A DNA stretch of 34,140 nucleotides from UBA1672 sp050633325 (GTDB lineage: Bacteria > Pseudomonadota > Alphaproteobacteria > Micavibrionales > Micavibrionaceae): assembly GCA_050633325.1 (NCBI GenBank), contig JBOEGH010000025.1, positions 1 to 34,140 on the forward strand. The letters are read 5' to 3'. The translations under genes and the position numbers were made by a program. A model generated the notes under the pieces. The model was not told where the DNA came from. It made no database searches and saw nothing but the letters and a program-made list of their open reading frames with translations. This document shows positions 22,818 through 29,970 of this stretch, piece by piece. Within the stretch, counting starts at the first letter, position 1. The number at the start of each line of letters is the position of its first letter.

Positions 22818-23006
22818 ATGGCTCCTGGTATGTTGCAGATTGCTGTTGTTATTTTACTGGTTATGGTTTTGTTTGGTGCAGGGCGTATTCCAACGATCAT
22901 GGAAAATTTAGCCAAAGGAATAAATAGCTTCAAAAAAGGGTTGAAGGATGAAGGCGACGCATCCGATTCTTTAAAGAACGATACGAAAAACGATAAAGAA
23001 GCATGA
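22818..23006 (+). CDS. tatA: Sec-independent translocase subunit TatA
   Basis: Pore-forming subunit of the twin-arginine translocase. ATG 22818 lies 8 nt after GGAAGGA, better than GTG 22812, which is only 2 nt from it; the product is 62 aa. A single N-terminal membrane helix (IAVVILLVMVLFGAGRIP) is followed by the amphipathic helix MENLAKGINSFKKGLKDE and a charged tail. In most relatives the hinge reads FGxxKLP; here it is FGAGRIP. An extra gene separates it from tatB. Confidence 0.93.
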   Translation: MAPGMLQIAVVILLVMVLFGAGRIPTIMENLAKGINSFKKGLKDEGDASDSLKNDTKNDKEA

Positions 23007-23007
23007 G

Positions 23008-23421
23008 ATGTTGAGCGATATTCTGTTGCCATGGTGGGGATGGGTATATTTGATATTTGTTTTGGTGATGTTTATTGCGGGGCTTTTTGTTAAAGATGCA
23101 CCTGATATTAGTGAATTGAGTTCATCCATATTCTCTTTATTTTCTATTTGTACTTTTGTTGTCGGTTTTAGTAACGTTTATGTTACACAGTTTCTTGGTG
23201 TTCTTATCATTCCTATGACAGTTATTGGTATTTATTGGGAATTTACCCGGGCGGTTAGAGAAACCGGGCGGGCACAAAGTGACCTTTTAGATGAAAAGAG
23301 CCTTAGTGAAGAAGAAAGGGCAATGTTGCTTAATATTGCTATTGGACTAAATGCTTTGGTTGTTGTCCCCGGTTACGTTATGGGGATTGTACTGAGTTTC
23401 CGCGTTATTGGTGTTATTTAG
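23008..23421 (+). CDS. Unknown membrane protein between tatA and tatB
   Basis: A 137-aa protein with about four hydrophobic segments (approximately residues 9-28, 40-56, 60-80 and 108-134). A charged loop before the last one reads RAVRETGRAQSDLLDEKSLS. ATG 23008 follows the tatA stop by one base, and the stop is 11 bp before tatB, so it is embedded in the tat operon. It has no TatA/B/C motif. Family unknown. It could be a Tat accessory factor or a passenger. Confidence 0.75.
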   Translation: MLSDILLPWWGWVYLIFVLVMFIAGLFVKDAPDISELSSSIFSLFSICTFVVGFSNVYVTQFLGVLIIPMTVIGIYWEFTRAVRETGRAQSDLLDEKSLSEEERAMLLNIAIGLNALVVVPGYVMGIVLSFRVIGVI

Positions 23422-23432
23422 AAAGGGTAAAT

Positions 23433-23729
23433 ATGCTTGATTTTGGTTGGGCAGAATTGCTTCTGGTTATTGCATTACTGGTTATTGTGGTAGGGCCTGA
23501 GGAAATACCATCTCTTATGGTGTATTTTGGGCGTGTATTCAGGCGCCTTCAGTATATTAAATTCGCTATTTCGCAACAGTTTGATGATGTAATGCAAGAT
23601 GCTGATTTGGATGATATTCGTAAAAGCGTTAACTTTGAAGGACAAGACTTTGATGAAGCAGAGGCGGATGAACAATATGCCGTAGTTCCGGATGACGTTC
23701 ATAACAGAGGGCAGAATATTGATGAGTGA
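23433..23729 (+). CDS. tatB: Sec-independent translocase subunit TatB
   Basis: Part of the TatBC receptor for twin-arginine signal peptides. The 98-aa product starts MLDFGWAELLLVIALLVIVV with the TatB-type Glu in the membrane helix, then GPEEIPSLM and an amphipathic helix. The TatB hinge is normally GPxxLP; GPEEIP fits. The stop overlaps the tatC start by 8 bp. Confidence 0.93.
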   Translation: MLDFGWAELLLVIALLVIVVGPEEIPSLMVYFGRVFRRLQYIKFAISQQFDDVMQDADLDDIRKSVNFEGQDFDEAEADEQYAVVPDDVHNRGQNIDE

Positions 23730-24498
23730 AGATAGCCCAATCTCTAATGAAGAAGTTAATCAAACAGCAAAGCCGATTGTCGCACACTTGGTTGAGTTAC
23801 GTGCGCGTTTGCTTTGGGTCATTGGCATGATGATTTTCGGAACTGCTATATGTTTTGTATTTGTTGATGAAATTTATGGTTTTTTGGTGCATCCTCTGGC
23901 TAATGCTATGGGGGATGGTGATACAAACAGGTTGATATATACCGGTTTAACAGAAGCATTCTTTACATATATGAAGGTGGCTTTTTTCTCTGGTGTGTTT
24001 TTAACATTTCCGGTTTTACTAATTCAAATATGGGTGTTTGTTGCCCCAGGACTTTATCAGAATGAACGGCGTGTGTTCTTGCCTTTTTTATTAGCCACAC
24101 CAATTTTATTTTTCTTGGGTGGTGCGTGCGTTTATTATTTTGTTATACCAATGGCTTGGCCATTCTTTTTGAGCTTTCAAAATGCCGGGTCTGATATGGC
24201 TTTACCTATTCAATTAGAAGCCCGCGTAAGTGAGTATCTGGATCTTATTATGACGCTGATATTTGCTTTTGGATTGTGTTTTCAGTTGCCGGTTCTTTTA
24301 ACATTATTAGGCAGAGTTGGTGTTGTAACGGTAGATTTTCTTAAGCGACAAAGAAAGTATGCTGTCGTTGTTACGTTTATCATGGCGGCTTTTTTAACCC
24401 CTCCGGATATTATAAGTCAGGTTATGTTGGCGATACCGATGTTGGCACTTTATGAGTTATCTATCATTCTTATTAAAATATCCGTACCGAAGGAGTAA
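23722..24498 (+). CDS. tatC: Sec-independent translocase subunit TatC
   Basis: Polytopic core of the Tat receptor. From ATG 23722 (AGAGGG 10 nt upstream) it is 258 aa with six membrane helices. Signature regions are HLVELRARLLWV (the conserved Glu that contacts the signal peptide), FVAPGLYQNERR, and FLTPPDIISQVMLAIPMLALYE. It completes a tatA-x-tatB-tatC set after scpB, as in other Alphaproteobacteria, where serS often follows; here zapE follows. Confidence 0.96.
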   Translation: MSEDSPISNEEVNQTAKPIVAHLVELRARLLWVIGMMIFGTAICFVFVDEIYGFLVHPLANAMGDGDTNRLIYTGLTEAFFTYMKVAFFSGVFLTFPVLLIQIWVFVAPGLYQNERRVFLPFLLATPILFFLGGACVYYFVIPMAWPFFLSFQNAGSDMALPIQLEARVSEYLDLIMTLIFAFGLCFQLPVLLTLLGRVGVVTVDFLKRQRKYAVVVTFIMAAFLTPPDIISQVMLAIPMLALYELSIILIKISVPKE

Positions 24499-24507
24499 CG
24501 ATTTAAT

Positions 24508-25617
24508 ATGACGGGAACTCCATTAGAAATTTATAATGAGCGGATTAACTCAGGTGAGATTAGGCCTGATCCAATACAGAAACAGGCTATTGATGAATTG
24601 CAACGCCTTTATGATGATATTGTTGAGTGTGAAAATGCTCCTAAAGTCAGTATTTTTAAGCGCTTTACCAAAAGCGGCAAAAACATAGTTTCGCCTAAGG
24701 GGGTGTATTTCTATGGTGGCGTTGGTCGTGGCAAATCAATGATTATGGACTTATTTTATAATTCTCTGCCTGAGGGTGTTAAAAAACGTAGGGTGCATTT
24801 TCATGAATTTATGATTGAAGTCCATGAATATATCCATTCGCGCAGTATGGATGGCAGCGTTATGGGGGTTGTGGATCAGGCATTACCGTCTTTGGCTGCT
24901 CTTATTGCAAGTAGATCTAAAATACTTTGTTTTGATGAATTTCATGTTGTTGATATTACTGATGCCATGATTTTGGGGCGTTTGTTTAAAATATTATTTG
25001 AACATGATGTTACGGTTGTAACAACAAGCAACTGGGCGCCGGATGACCTTTATAAAAATGGTCTACAAAGAGACAGGTTCTTGCCGTTTATTGAATTACT
25101 TAAGACTAAGGTTAATGTTTTTCATCTAGACAGTCCAAATGATTACAGAACTCAAAAAACTCAAGTGGAGGGTACGTACTTCACTCCATTAAACAGGGCA
25201 ACCGTAAAAACCTTGAATGATATATTTAAGGAATTAACGAATGGTGCAAAACCGCAAAAAGACGTATTGAAGGTTAAGGGGCATGATTTAGAGGTATCTC
25301 AAACTGCATGTGGCGTAGCTCGCTTTACGTTCTCTCAGTTGTGTGAACGACCCTATGGTGCAGAAGACTATATTGAAATTGCGCGAAAATATAACACGGT
25401 TTTTCTAGAGGGAATACCAAAATTAGGTTATGATCGTCGTAATGAGGTAAAGAGATTGATGAATCTAATTGATGCCTTGTATGAGGGTCGAAATAAAGTT
25501 TTTGTTTCTGCAGCTGTAGAAGTAGAGCAGCTTTATACAGGACATGATCATGCATACGAATTTGAACGTAGCGTTTCTAGATTGTTGGAGATGCAAAGCG
25601 ATGAGTGGGGTAATTAA
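24508..25617 (+). CDS. zapE: AFG1/ZapE-family ATPase
   Basis: P-loop ATPase of the ZapE/AFG1 family, linked to division-ring constriction in bacteria and protein quality control in mitochondria. The 369-aa product carries Walker A GGVGRGKS (70-77), Walker B KILCFDEFHVVDI (Asp143-Glu144) and the sensor TSNWAPDDLYKNGLQR. The family signature VYFYGGVGRGKSMIMDLF is intact. It lies 9 bp after tatC. The usual alphaproteobacterial neighbours, mdh and sucC, are downstream. Confidence 0.94.
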   Translation: MTGTPLEIYNERINSGEIRPDPIQKQAIDELQRLYDDIVECENAPKVSIFKRFTKSGKNIVSPKGVYFYGGVGRGKSMIMDLFYNSLPEGVKKRRVHFHEFMIEVHEYIHSRSMDGSVMGVVDQALPSLAALIASRSKILCFDEFHVVDITDAMILGRLFKILFEHDVTVVTTSNWAPDDLYKNGLQRDRFLPFIELLKTKVNVFHLDSPNDYRTQKTQVEGTYFTPLNRATVKTLNDIFKELTNGAKPQKDVLKVKGHDLEVSQTACGVARFTFSQLCERPYGAEDYIEIARKYNTVFLEGIPKLGYDRRNEVKRLMNLIDALYEGRNKVFVSAAVEVEQLYTGHDHAYEFERSVSRLLEMQSDEWGN

Positions 25618-25619
25618 AA

Positions 25620-26441
25620 TTGAATAAATCTATTATTAATATTTATGCGGTGTTGCTTGTTTTATGTTTTGCTTTTGCGTCCGCAGAGATGGCTTTTGCA
25701 AAGGGTAAAGGTGTTAAAGAACTCGTGCTGACAAAAAATTATGATATGCAGCATGCCGATGCTGTGCGTCAATTATTTAAAGAATATCAGCAAAACCCCT
25801 ATATGTTTGGTGTCGATGACTATTCTTCTGATAGTGCATTAAAGAGTAATTGCAAAAAATTAGAATTTCTAAAGCTGGTTCAAACGGTTAAGGATGAAAC
25901 TCTTGATCAATACCCTGGTTGGGAAAATAAACGCGTTAGCTATACCTTGAAAGCAGGCGGCAGAACGATGAGAAGTAGCGTGGTAATTAGGGATGGTACG
26001 CAAAAAGTTCAAAAAGCCATTAAAGCATGTGAAAGCGTGAAGCTTAACGGTTATTTACCCATGATCCATGTTTCTAAATTTTCAGAAGTTCGTGATTTGG
26101 ATATGATAAGTAAAATGAAAGATTCAATTGGTCAGGCATCCATGAGATGTATGATGAAAAACAGTTCAGGGTGTTCTGATATAGGTGGAGGGTCGCAAAT
26201 GTGTTCTGCGTCCCAAATGTTAGATAGTCAGATTGAAATGGACGGTGAATGTGGGTGTAAGTCGTTTAACAGCAAGAATTATGAGCTGCGAAGTTTGGTT
26301 TCTGATGTTACTAAAAAATACCCTAAATGGAGGGGGGCGATTTTACATTACATACAAAGCCCACATGACTTTGAGGCAGCTAATGTGTTTGTGAATATTC
26401 CTATGGTTAACTATATGTCTCAAAAGGACAGATGCAAATAA
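25620..26441 (+). CDS. Secreted protein of unknown function
   Basis: A 273-aa protein beginning at TTG 25620, 2 bp after the zapE stop with GGGG 9 nt upstream. A clear Sec signal peptide (LLVLCFAFASAEMAFA) predicts periplasmic export. The mature part is Lys-rich and has about nine cysteines, including a cluster CSDIGG...CSASQ...CGCKSF that could form disulfides or bind metal. No family is recognised. The tight spacing to zapE suggests one transcript. It is the last gene before the mdh promoter region. Confidence 0.75.
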   Translation: MNKSIINIYAVLLVLCFAFASAEMAFAKGKGVKELVLTKNYDMQHADAVRQLFKEYQQNPYMFGVDDYSSDSALKSNCKKLEFLKLVQTVKDETLDQYPGWENKRVSYTLKAGGRTMRSSVVIRDGTQKVQKAIKACESVKLNGYLPMIHVSKFSEVRDLDMISKMKDSIGQASMRCMMKNSSGCSDIGGGSQMCSASQMLDSQIEMDGECGCKSFNSKNYELRSLVSDVTKKYPKWRGAILHYIQSPHDFEAANVFVNIPMVNYMSQKDRCK

Positions 26442-26470
26442 TATATGGCTTATTTTTTTAAGCATATATT
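26442..26470 (+). terminator. AT-rich hairpin after the secreted protein gene
   Basis: ATATATGGCTT and AAGCATATAT arms (one bulged G) flank a run of T. There is no proper U-tract after the stem, so terminator function is doubtful. Confidence 0.35.
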
Positions 26471-26577
26471 TGCGTTCTATACATATACATACGGTATATC
26501 TTATCCTTGCTCTGGCGGGTAAAAAACGCTATTTCTAATGTGTAATAATTTTCCATTTACCAGAAGAAAGATTTCCC

Positions 26578-27576
26578 ATGAAAGACCCAGTAAGAGTAGC
26601 CATTACAGGCGCAGCAGGACAAATTGGATATGCACTATTATTTCGCATTGCATCAGGATCAATGTTAGGACCTGACCAGCCGGTTATTCTGCACTTGTTG
26701 GAAATAACGCCAGCCCTAGGCGCATTAGAAGGCGTTATAATGGAACTTAATGATTGTGCGTTCCCACTATTGGCGGGAACTGTTGCTACTGACGATCCTA
26801 ATATTGCGTTTAAAGATGTTGATTTTGCACTTCTTGTTGGTGCGATGCCACGTAAGGATGGTATGGAGCGCAAAGACTTGCTTGAGGCAAATGGTGGTAT
26901 TTTTGGTCCGCAAGGTAAAGCGTTGAATGACCATGCCAAGCGTGATGTTAAGGTTCTTGTTGTTGGTAATCCCGCAAACACGAACGCATTGATTGCACAA
27001 CAGAATGCGCCTGACCTTGATCCTAAGTGTTTTACTGCCATGGTTCGTCTTGACCATAATCGTGCAATGAGCCAGTTAGCAGAAAAGACAGGTGCTCATT
27101 CAACAGATGTGAAAAACATGATTATATGGGGAAATCACAGTTCCACCCAATATCCTGATATACATCATGCAACTGTAAAGGGGAGTGCTGCCAAAGACCA
27201 AGTTGATCAAGAGTGGTATGAATCGTCATTTATTCCTGATGTTCAGCAACGTGGTGCAGCAATAATTAAAGCTCGTGGAGCTAGCTCTGCGGCAAGTGCA
27301 GCTAGCTCTGCTGTTGATCATATGTGTGATTGGGCTTTGGGTACTGCCGAAGGTGAGTTTGTATCTATGGCTGTGCCGTCAGACGGGTCATACGGAATTG
27401 AAGAGGGGGTAATATTTGGTTTCCCGGTTACGTGTAAAGACGGTTCCTATGAAATTGTTCAAGGTCTTGAAATTAATGAGTTTTCGCAAGACAGGCTTGA
27501 TCAAACTGACAAAGAACTACGTGAAGAGAGAGCAGCGGTAGAAGGGTTGTTTGCCGATAAATCTGCTGCGGCGTAA
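26578..27576 (+). CDS. mdh: Malate dehydrogenase, cytosolic-type family
   Basis: NAD-dependent oxidation of malate to oxaloacetate in the TCA cycle. The 332-aa product is of the family seen in eukaryotic cytosol, Actinobacteria and Betaproteobacteria: AITGAAGQIGYALLFRIASGSMLG (8-31), VGAMPRKDGMERKDLL, RLDHNRA and the catalytic His in IWGNHSSTQYPD. Most Alphaproteobacteria instead carry the LDH-like type (GAGQIGGTLAHL), so this copy is notable. It keeps its place upstream of sucC but is now separated from it by three minus-strand genes. Confidence 0.95.
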   Translation: MKDPVRVAITGAAGQIGYALLFRIASGSMLGPDQPVILHLLEITPALGALEGVIMELNDCAFPLLAGTVATDDPNIAFKDVDFALLVGAMPRKDGMERKDLLEANGGIFGPQGKALNDHAKRDVKVLVVGNPANTNALIAQQNAPDLDPKCFTAMVRLDHNRAMSQLAEKTGAHSTDVKNMIIWGNHSSTQYPDIHHATVKGSAAKDQVDQEWYESSFIPDVQQRGAAIIKARGASSAASAASSAVDHMCDWALGTAEGEFVSMAVPSDGSYGIEEGVIFGFPVTCKDGSYEIVQGLEINEFSQDRLDQTDKELREERAAVEGLFADKSAAA

Positions 27577-27601
27577 TTGTTTTTGCTAGTTTTTATTATA
27601 T

Positions 27602-27640
27602 AGCTGCGCCAGTGTAATATATTATTGGCGTAGTTATTTT
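27602..27640 (+). terminator. Rho-independent terminator after mdh
   Basis: CTGCGCCA (27604-27611) pairs with TGGCGTAG (27626-27633), with one G-T wobble, extendable by two weaker pairs. The loop is 14 nt and TTATTTT follows. It lies 27 bp after the mdh stop and before the convergent transglycosylase gene. Confidence 0.7.
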
Positions 27641-27647
27641 AAGATTA

Positions 27648-28733
27648 TCATATTTTATTGTTAATTATATTTGCACCAACGCTGGATATAGTTGTTATAT
27701 TTGGTGTTTCCTCACAATTATAATTTTTATCACCTTTATTACCGTATTTATCACTGATCATACGAAGCTTCTTATATTGCTTTGATATCTTCTTGTGGAA
27801 CTGTTTATATGCCTGTTCGGCATTAAGTGCGTTATTTTCTGCGTCGTAAAAGAATGTTGGGTTTAGTTTTATGGCTTCTTGCAAATTGGCACTTTTAATA
27901 TTGGTTAATTTTTTGTCCGATTTGTTGTTTATCAATGAATAGAAAGTGCGCGCTTGGTACGAACCAAGCATATGCATTATATAGTGGTCAGTGGTGTTTA
28001 TACGTTTACCGTTAGTATATTTGGCAAGTATTTTTGCTTCATCATTAAGCTGATAAGCCTTTATTAGTGCTGCAACCCTTGTATTATATCTTAGTTCAAG
28101 TATGTCTGAGTTATTGGTGTTTTTATTGTTTTCGTCTAAAAGTTTAGTTTTGCTGTATTGGCTAATTCTTTGCCTATAACGTTTGATTAGTGATACCCAC
28201 GTTGGTTCAATGTACTGAAATATCCCTCTGGCAGAGCTGGTTTTAGATTCTGTAACGCGCCCAAGGTCGCTTTCCATCATTGCTGTAATTATTAGATGTT
28301 CGAAGTCGGTGTTGGTATCTATGCTTGCTTTATATATATCATCTATTATTGATTGGGATCTATTTTGTGATTTTATATAACTCTTTAAAGAATCGGATAA
28401 GTTTTTGTCTCGATTTAACAACTTATCAGGATGCTGGTTGCATATTTCTTTTTTTATAACCTTTGGCTCTGCCTTTGGTGTAGGGGGGACAATATTTTCG
28501 TTATCAGTTTGATTTGTGACAGTTTTTTTATATTCAGTTTTTTGCGGTACTTTCCCTAGCTTTATAGAAAACCCCTTCTTTGTATTATGTTTTTGGGAGA
28601 CATCTATTTTTATATGTAGAGGGGCGGGGCGAGAGTTGTTATTTGCAATGCTATCTATGGGAAAAAAAATAACCATAGCCGTTATTAAGTACATATATAA
28701 TTTACGGGGAATGTGGTTGTTTGTTCTTTGCAT
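27648..28733 (-). CDS. SLT-type lytic transglycosylase, exported
   Basis: A 361-aa protein with an N-terminal signal peptide (about residues 11-30, ending DSIA). A Lys/Pro-rich linker and a lysozyme-like SLT domain of about 110 residues follow. The catalytic Glu is about 154 in ITAMMESDLGRV, followed by the diagnostic SSARGIFQYIEPTW (167-179). The C-terminal AVALIKAY-like repeat and YxxHMLGSYQARTF block resemble SLT family 1 relatives. It should cleave peptidoglycan glycan strands in the periplasm. It is the last of a three-gene minus-strand set with GH108 and a giant coiled-coil protein, after a structured 105-bp gap. Confidence 0.87.
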   Translation of the reverse strand: MQRTNNHIPRKLYMYLITAMVIFFPIDSIANNNSRPAPLHIKIDVSQKHNTKKGFSIKLGKVPQKTEYKKTVTNQTDNENIVPPTPKAEPKVIKKEICNQHPDKLLNRDKNLSDSLKSYIKSQNRSQSIIDDIYKASIDTNTDFEHLIITAMMESDLGRVTESKTSSARGIFQYIEPTWVSLIKRYRQRISQYSKTKLLDENNKNTNNSDILELRYNTRVAALIKAYQLNDEAKILAKYTNGKRINTTDHYIMHMLGSYQARTFYSLINNKSDKKLTNIKSANLQEAIKLNPTFFYDAENNALNAEQAYKQFHKKISKQYKKLRMISDKYGNKGDKNYNCEETPNITTISSVGANIINNKI

Positions 28734-28741
28734 TTGAAGAA

Positions 28742-28803
28742 TACCATAAATATTATTGTATCCCTGATGTCGATGGTGAGACAGGGGTTATATTTCTATG
28801 GTA
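28742..28803 (-). other. Interrupted inverted repeat between GH108 and transglycosylase genes
   Basis: Outer arms TACCATA (28742-28748) and TATGGTA (28797-28803) enclose inner arms ATCCCTG (28760-28766) and CAGGGGT (28782-28788), one of whose pairs is a G-T wobble. The result is a long two-part stem directly upstream of the transglycosylase ATG at 28733. It could be an attenuator, a processing site or an operator. Confidence 0.5.
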
Positions 28804-28838
28804 GGTTTAATGAGTAAATAAATTGCTAATATATTTTT

Positions 28839-29936
28839 CTATATCTTTGCTATAGGGAATATTAGCGGTATTGAATTTTCATTTCCTGATACGTCGCATT
28901 GTTGAGAATTATCAGAGTCATTTTGTGCATAAAGAGAAACGAAATCTGTACCAAATCCATCAAATGGTAAGGGGAAAGGTTGTTGTAAGTCTTGTTCTAT
29001 TACTCCGCCGTTATTAAATACCAGTTGATTTTGTGATGGTATTTGCTCAACAGCAGCGCTTAATCTTTCAAGCCTATCATCCCATCCACTTTCGTATTCG
29101 GCAAATTTGGCAGGGTTGCCTTCTATCAATTTATCATAATATTCGGAACGCATTTCCATTAGTTTTTCAAGATTGCCACCGCTTTCTTTAAGGAACTGGT
29201 TTGCTCTTCCTGGGCCACTGTTAACGGCTAAATCAAATGCGACTAAGGCAGTGCGTTGATCTAGTTCATCTATTCCGTCAATTTTATCCCAATACCTGTC
29301 TTTATATAGTTGAACAGCAGCATTCTGGGTTAGGTTTCTTACATCTATGTCGGGATTGGCCTTACTATTAATTCCAAAGTTTGCAACTGCGCCGTCCGGT
29401 TCATTAGGATTCCAGCCACCTTCAAGTTTTAGGACAACATCAACAGCTTTTAAGAAATTGGCATCGTCAGCAGGGGGAAGATTTCCAAGGTTGTGAAACT
29501 CTTTTACCGCGTCATTTGCGGCTTCAAAATCAGCAGTTTTCGGATCAATTGAGGCGTATATTGATTGTGTTGCTTTTAACGCACTAGTTTCGCCAGAGCG
29601 TACTTCATTTATTGTTTTATTTAATAAGCCGGCATCAAGGCCAAGTGCAGCAGATATAAGGTTGGTCGATGTCTCATTAAGTGATGAGTGACCGTTGCCT
29701 TGTTCTTTACCTTGCTCACCTAAAAGTAACATGAATATAAATGCGATTATATTCATATCGTTCATAGATTCGCTGCTTTGAAGTAGTGATCTACGGTTAT
29801 TGTGCTCTTTTTCTCTCAGAACTTCTGGTGAAGGGGCGAGGTTAGTGTCTACACCAATATCTGGTGTATCCTTGCCCGCCGCAGCGACATCCTGATCTGC
29901 TTGAATGTTGTTTTCTGATAAGTCAGTCAACGTCAC
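28839..29936 (-). CDS. GH108-like N-acetylmuramidase with long N- and C-terminal extensions
   Basis: The central region (about residues 160-320) matches GH108 (zliS-type) muramidases: FLKAVDVVLKLEGGWNPNEPDGAVANFGIN with the catalytic Glu at about 172, then LYKDRYWDKIDGIDELDQ and VAFDLAVNSGPGRANQFL. A 160-residue N-terminal part has one hydrophobic stretch (MNIIAFIFMLLLG, 61-73) but no signal peptide. The C-terminal 40 residues are Asn/Pro-rich. GH108 proteins are common in phages, so a phage-derived or non-classically exported lysin is possible. It follows the 952-aa gene by 34 bp. Confidence 0.85.
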   Translation of the reverse strand: MTLTDLSENNIQADQDVAAAGKDTPDIGVDTNLAPSPEVLREKEHNNRRSLLQSSESMNDMNIIAFIFMLLLGEQGKEQGNGHSSLNETSTNLISAALGLDAGLLNKTINEVRSGETSALKATQSIYASIDPKTADFEAANDAVKEFHNLGNLPPADDANFLKAVDVVLKLEGGWNPNEPDGAVANFGINSKANPDIDVRNLTQNAAVQLYKDRYWDKIDGIDELDQRTALVAFDLAVNSGPGRANQFLKESGGNLEKLMEMRSEYYDKLIEGNPAKFAEYESGWDDRLERLSAAVEQIPSQNQLVFNNGGVIEQDLQQPFPLPFDGFGTDFVSLYAQNDSDNSQQCDVSGNENSIPLIFPIAKI

Positions 29937-29970
29937 ATTACCCCTTTTTTCTTTCGATAATCATTTTTGA

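Noticed and set aside
26535..27041. 168-codon minus-strand frame opposite mdh
   Set aside because: The mdh product is a clear family match over its full length; the antisense frame has no motif.
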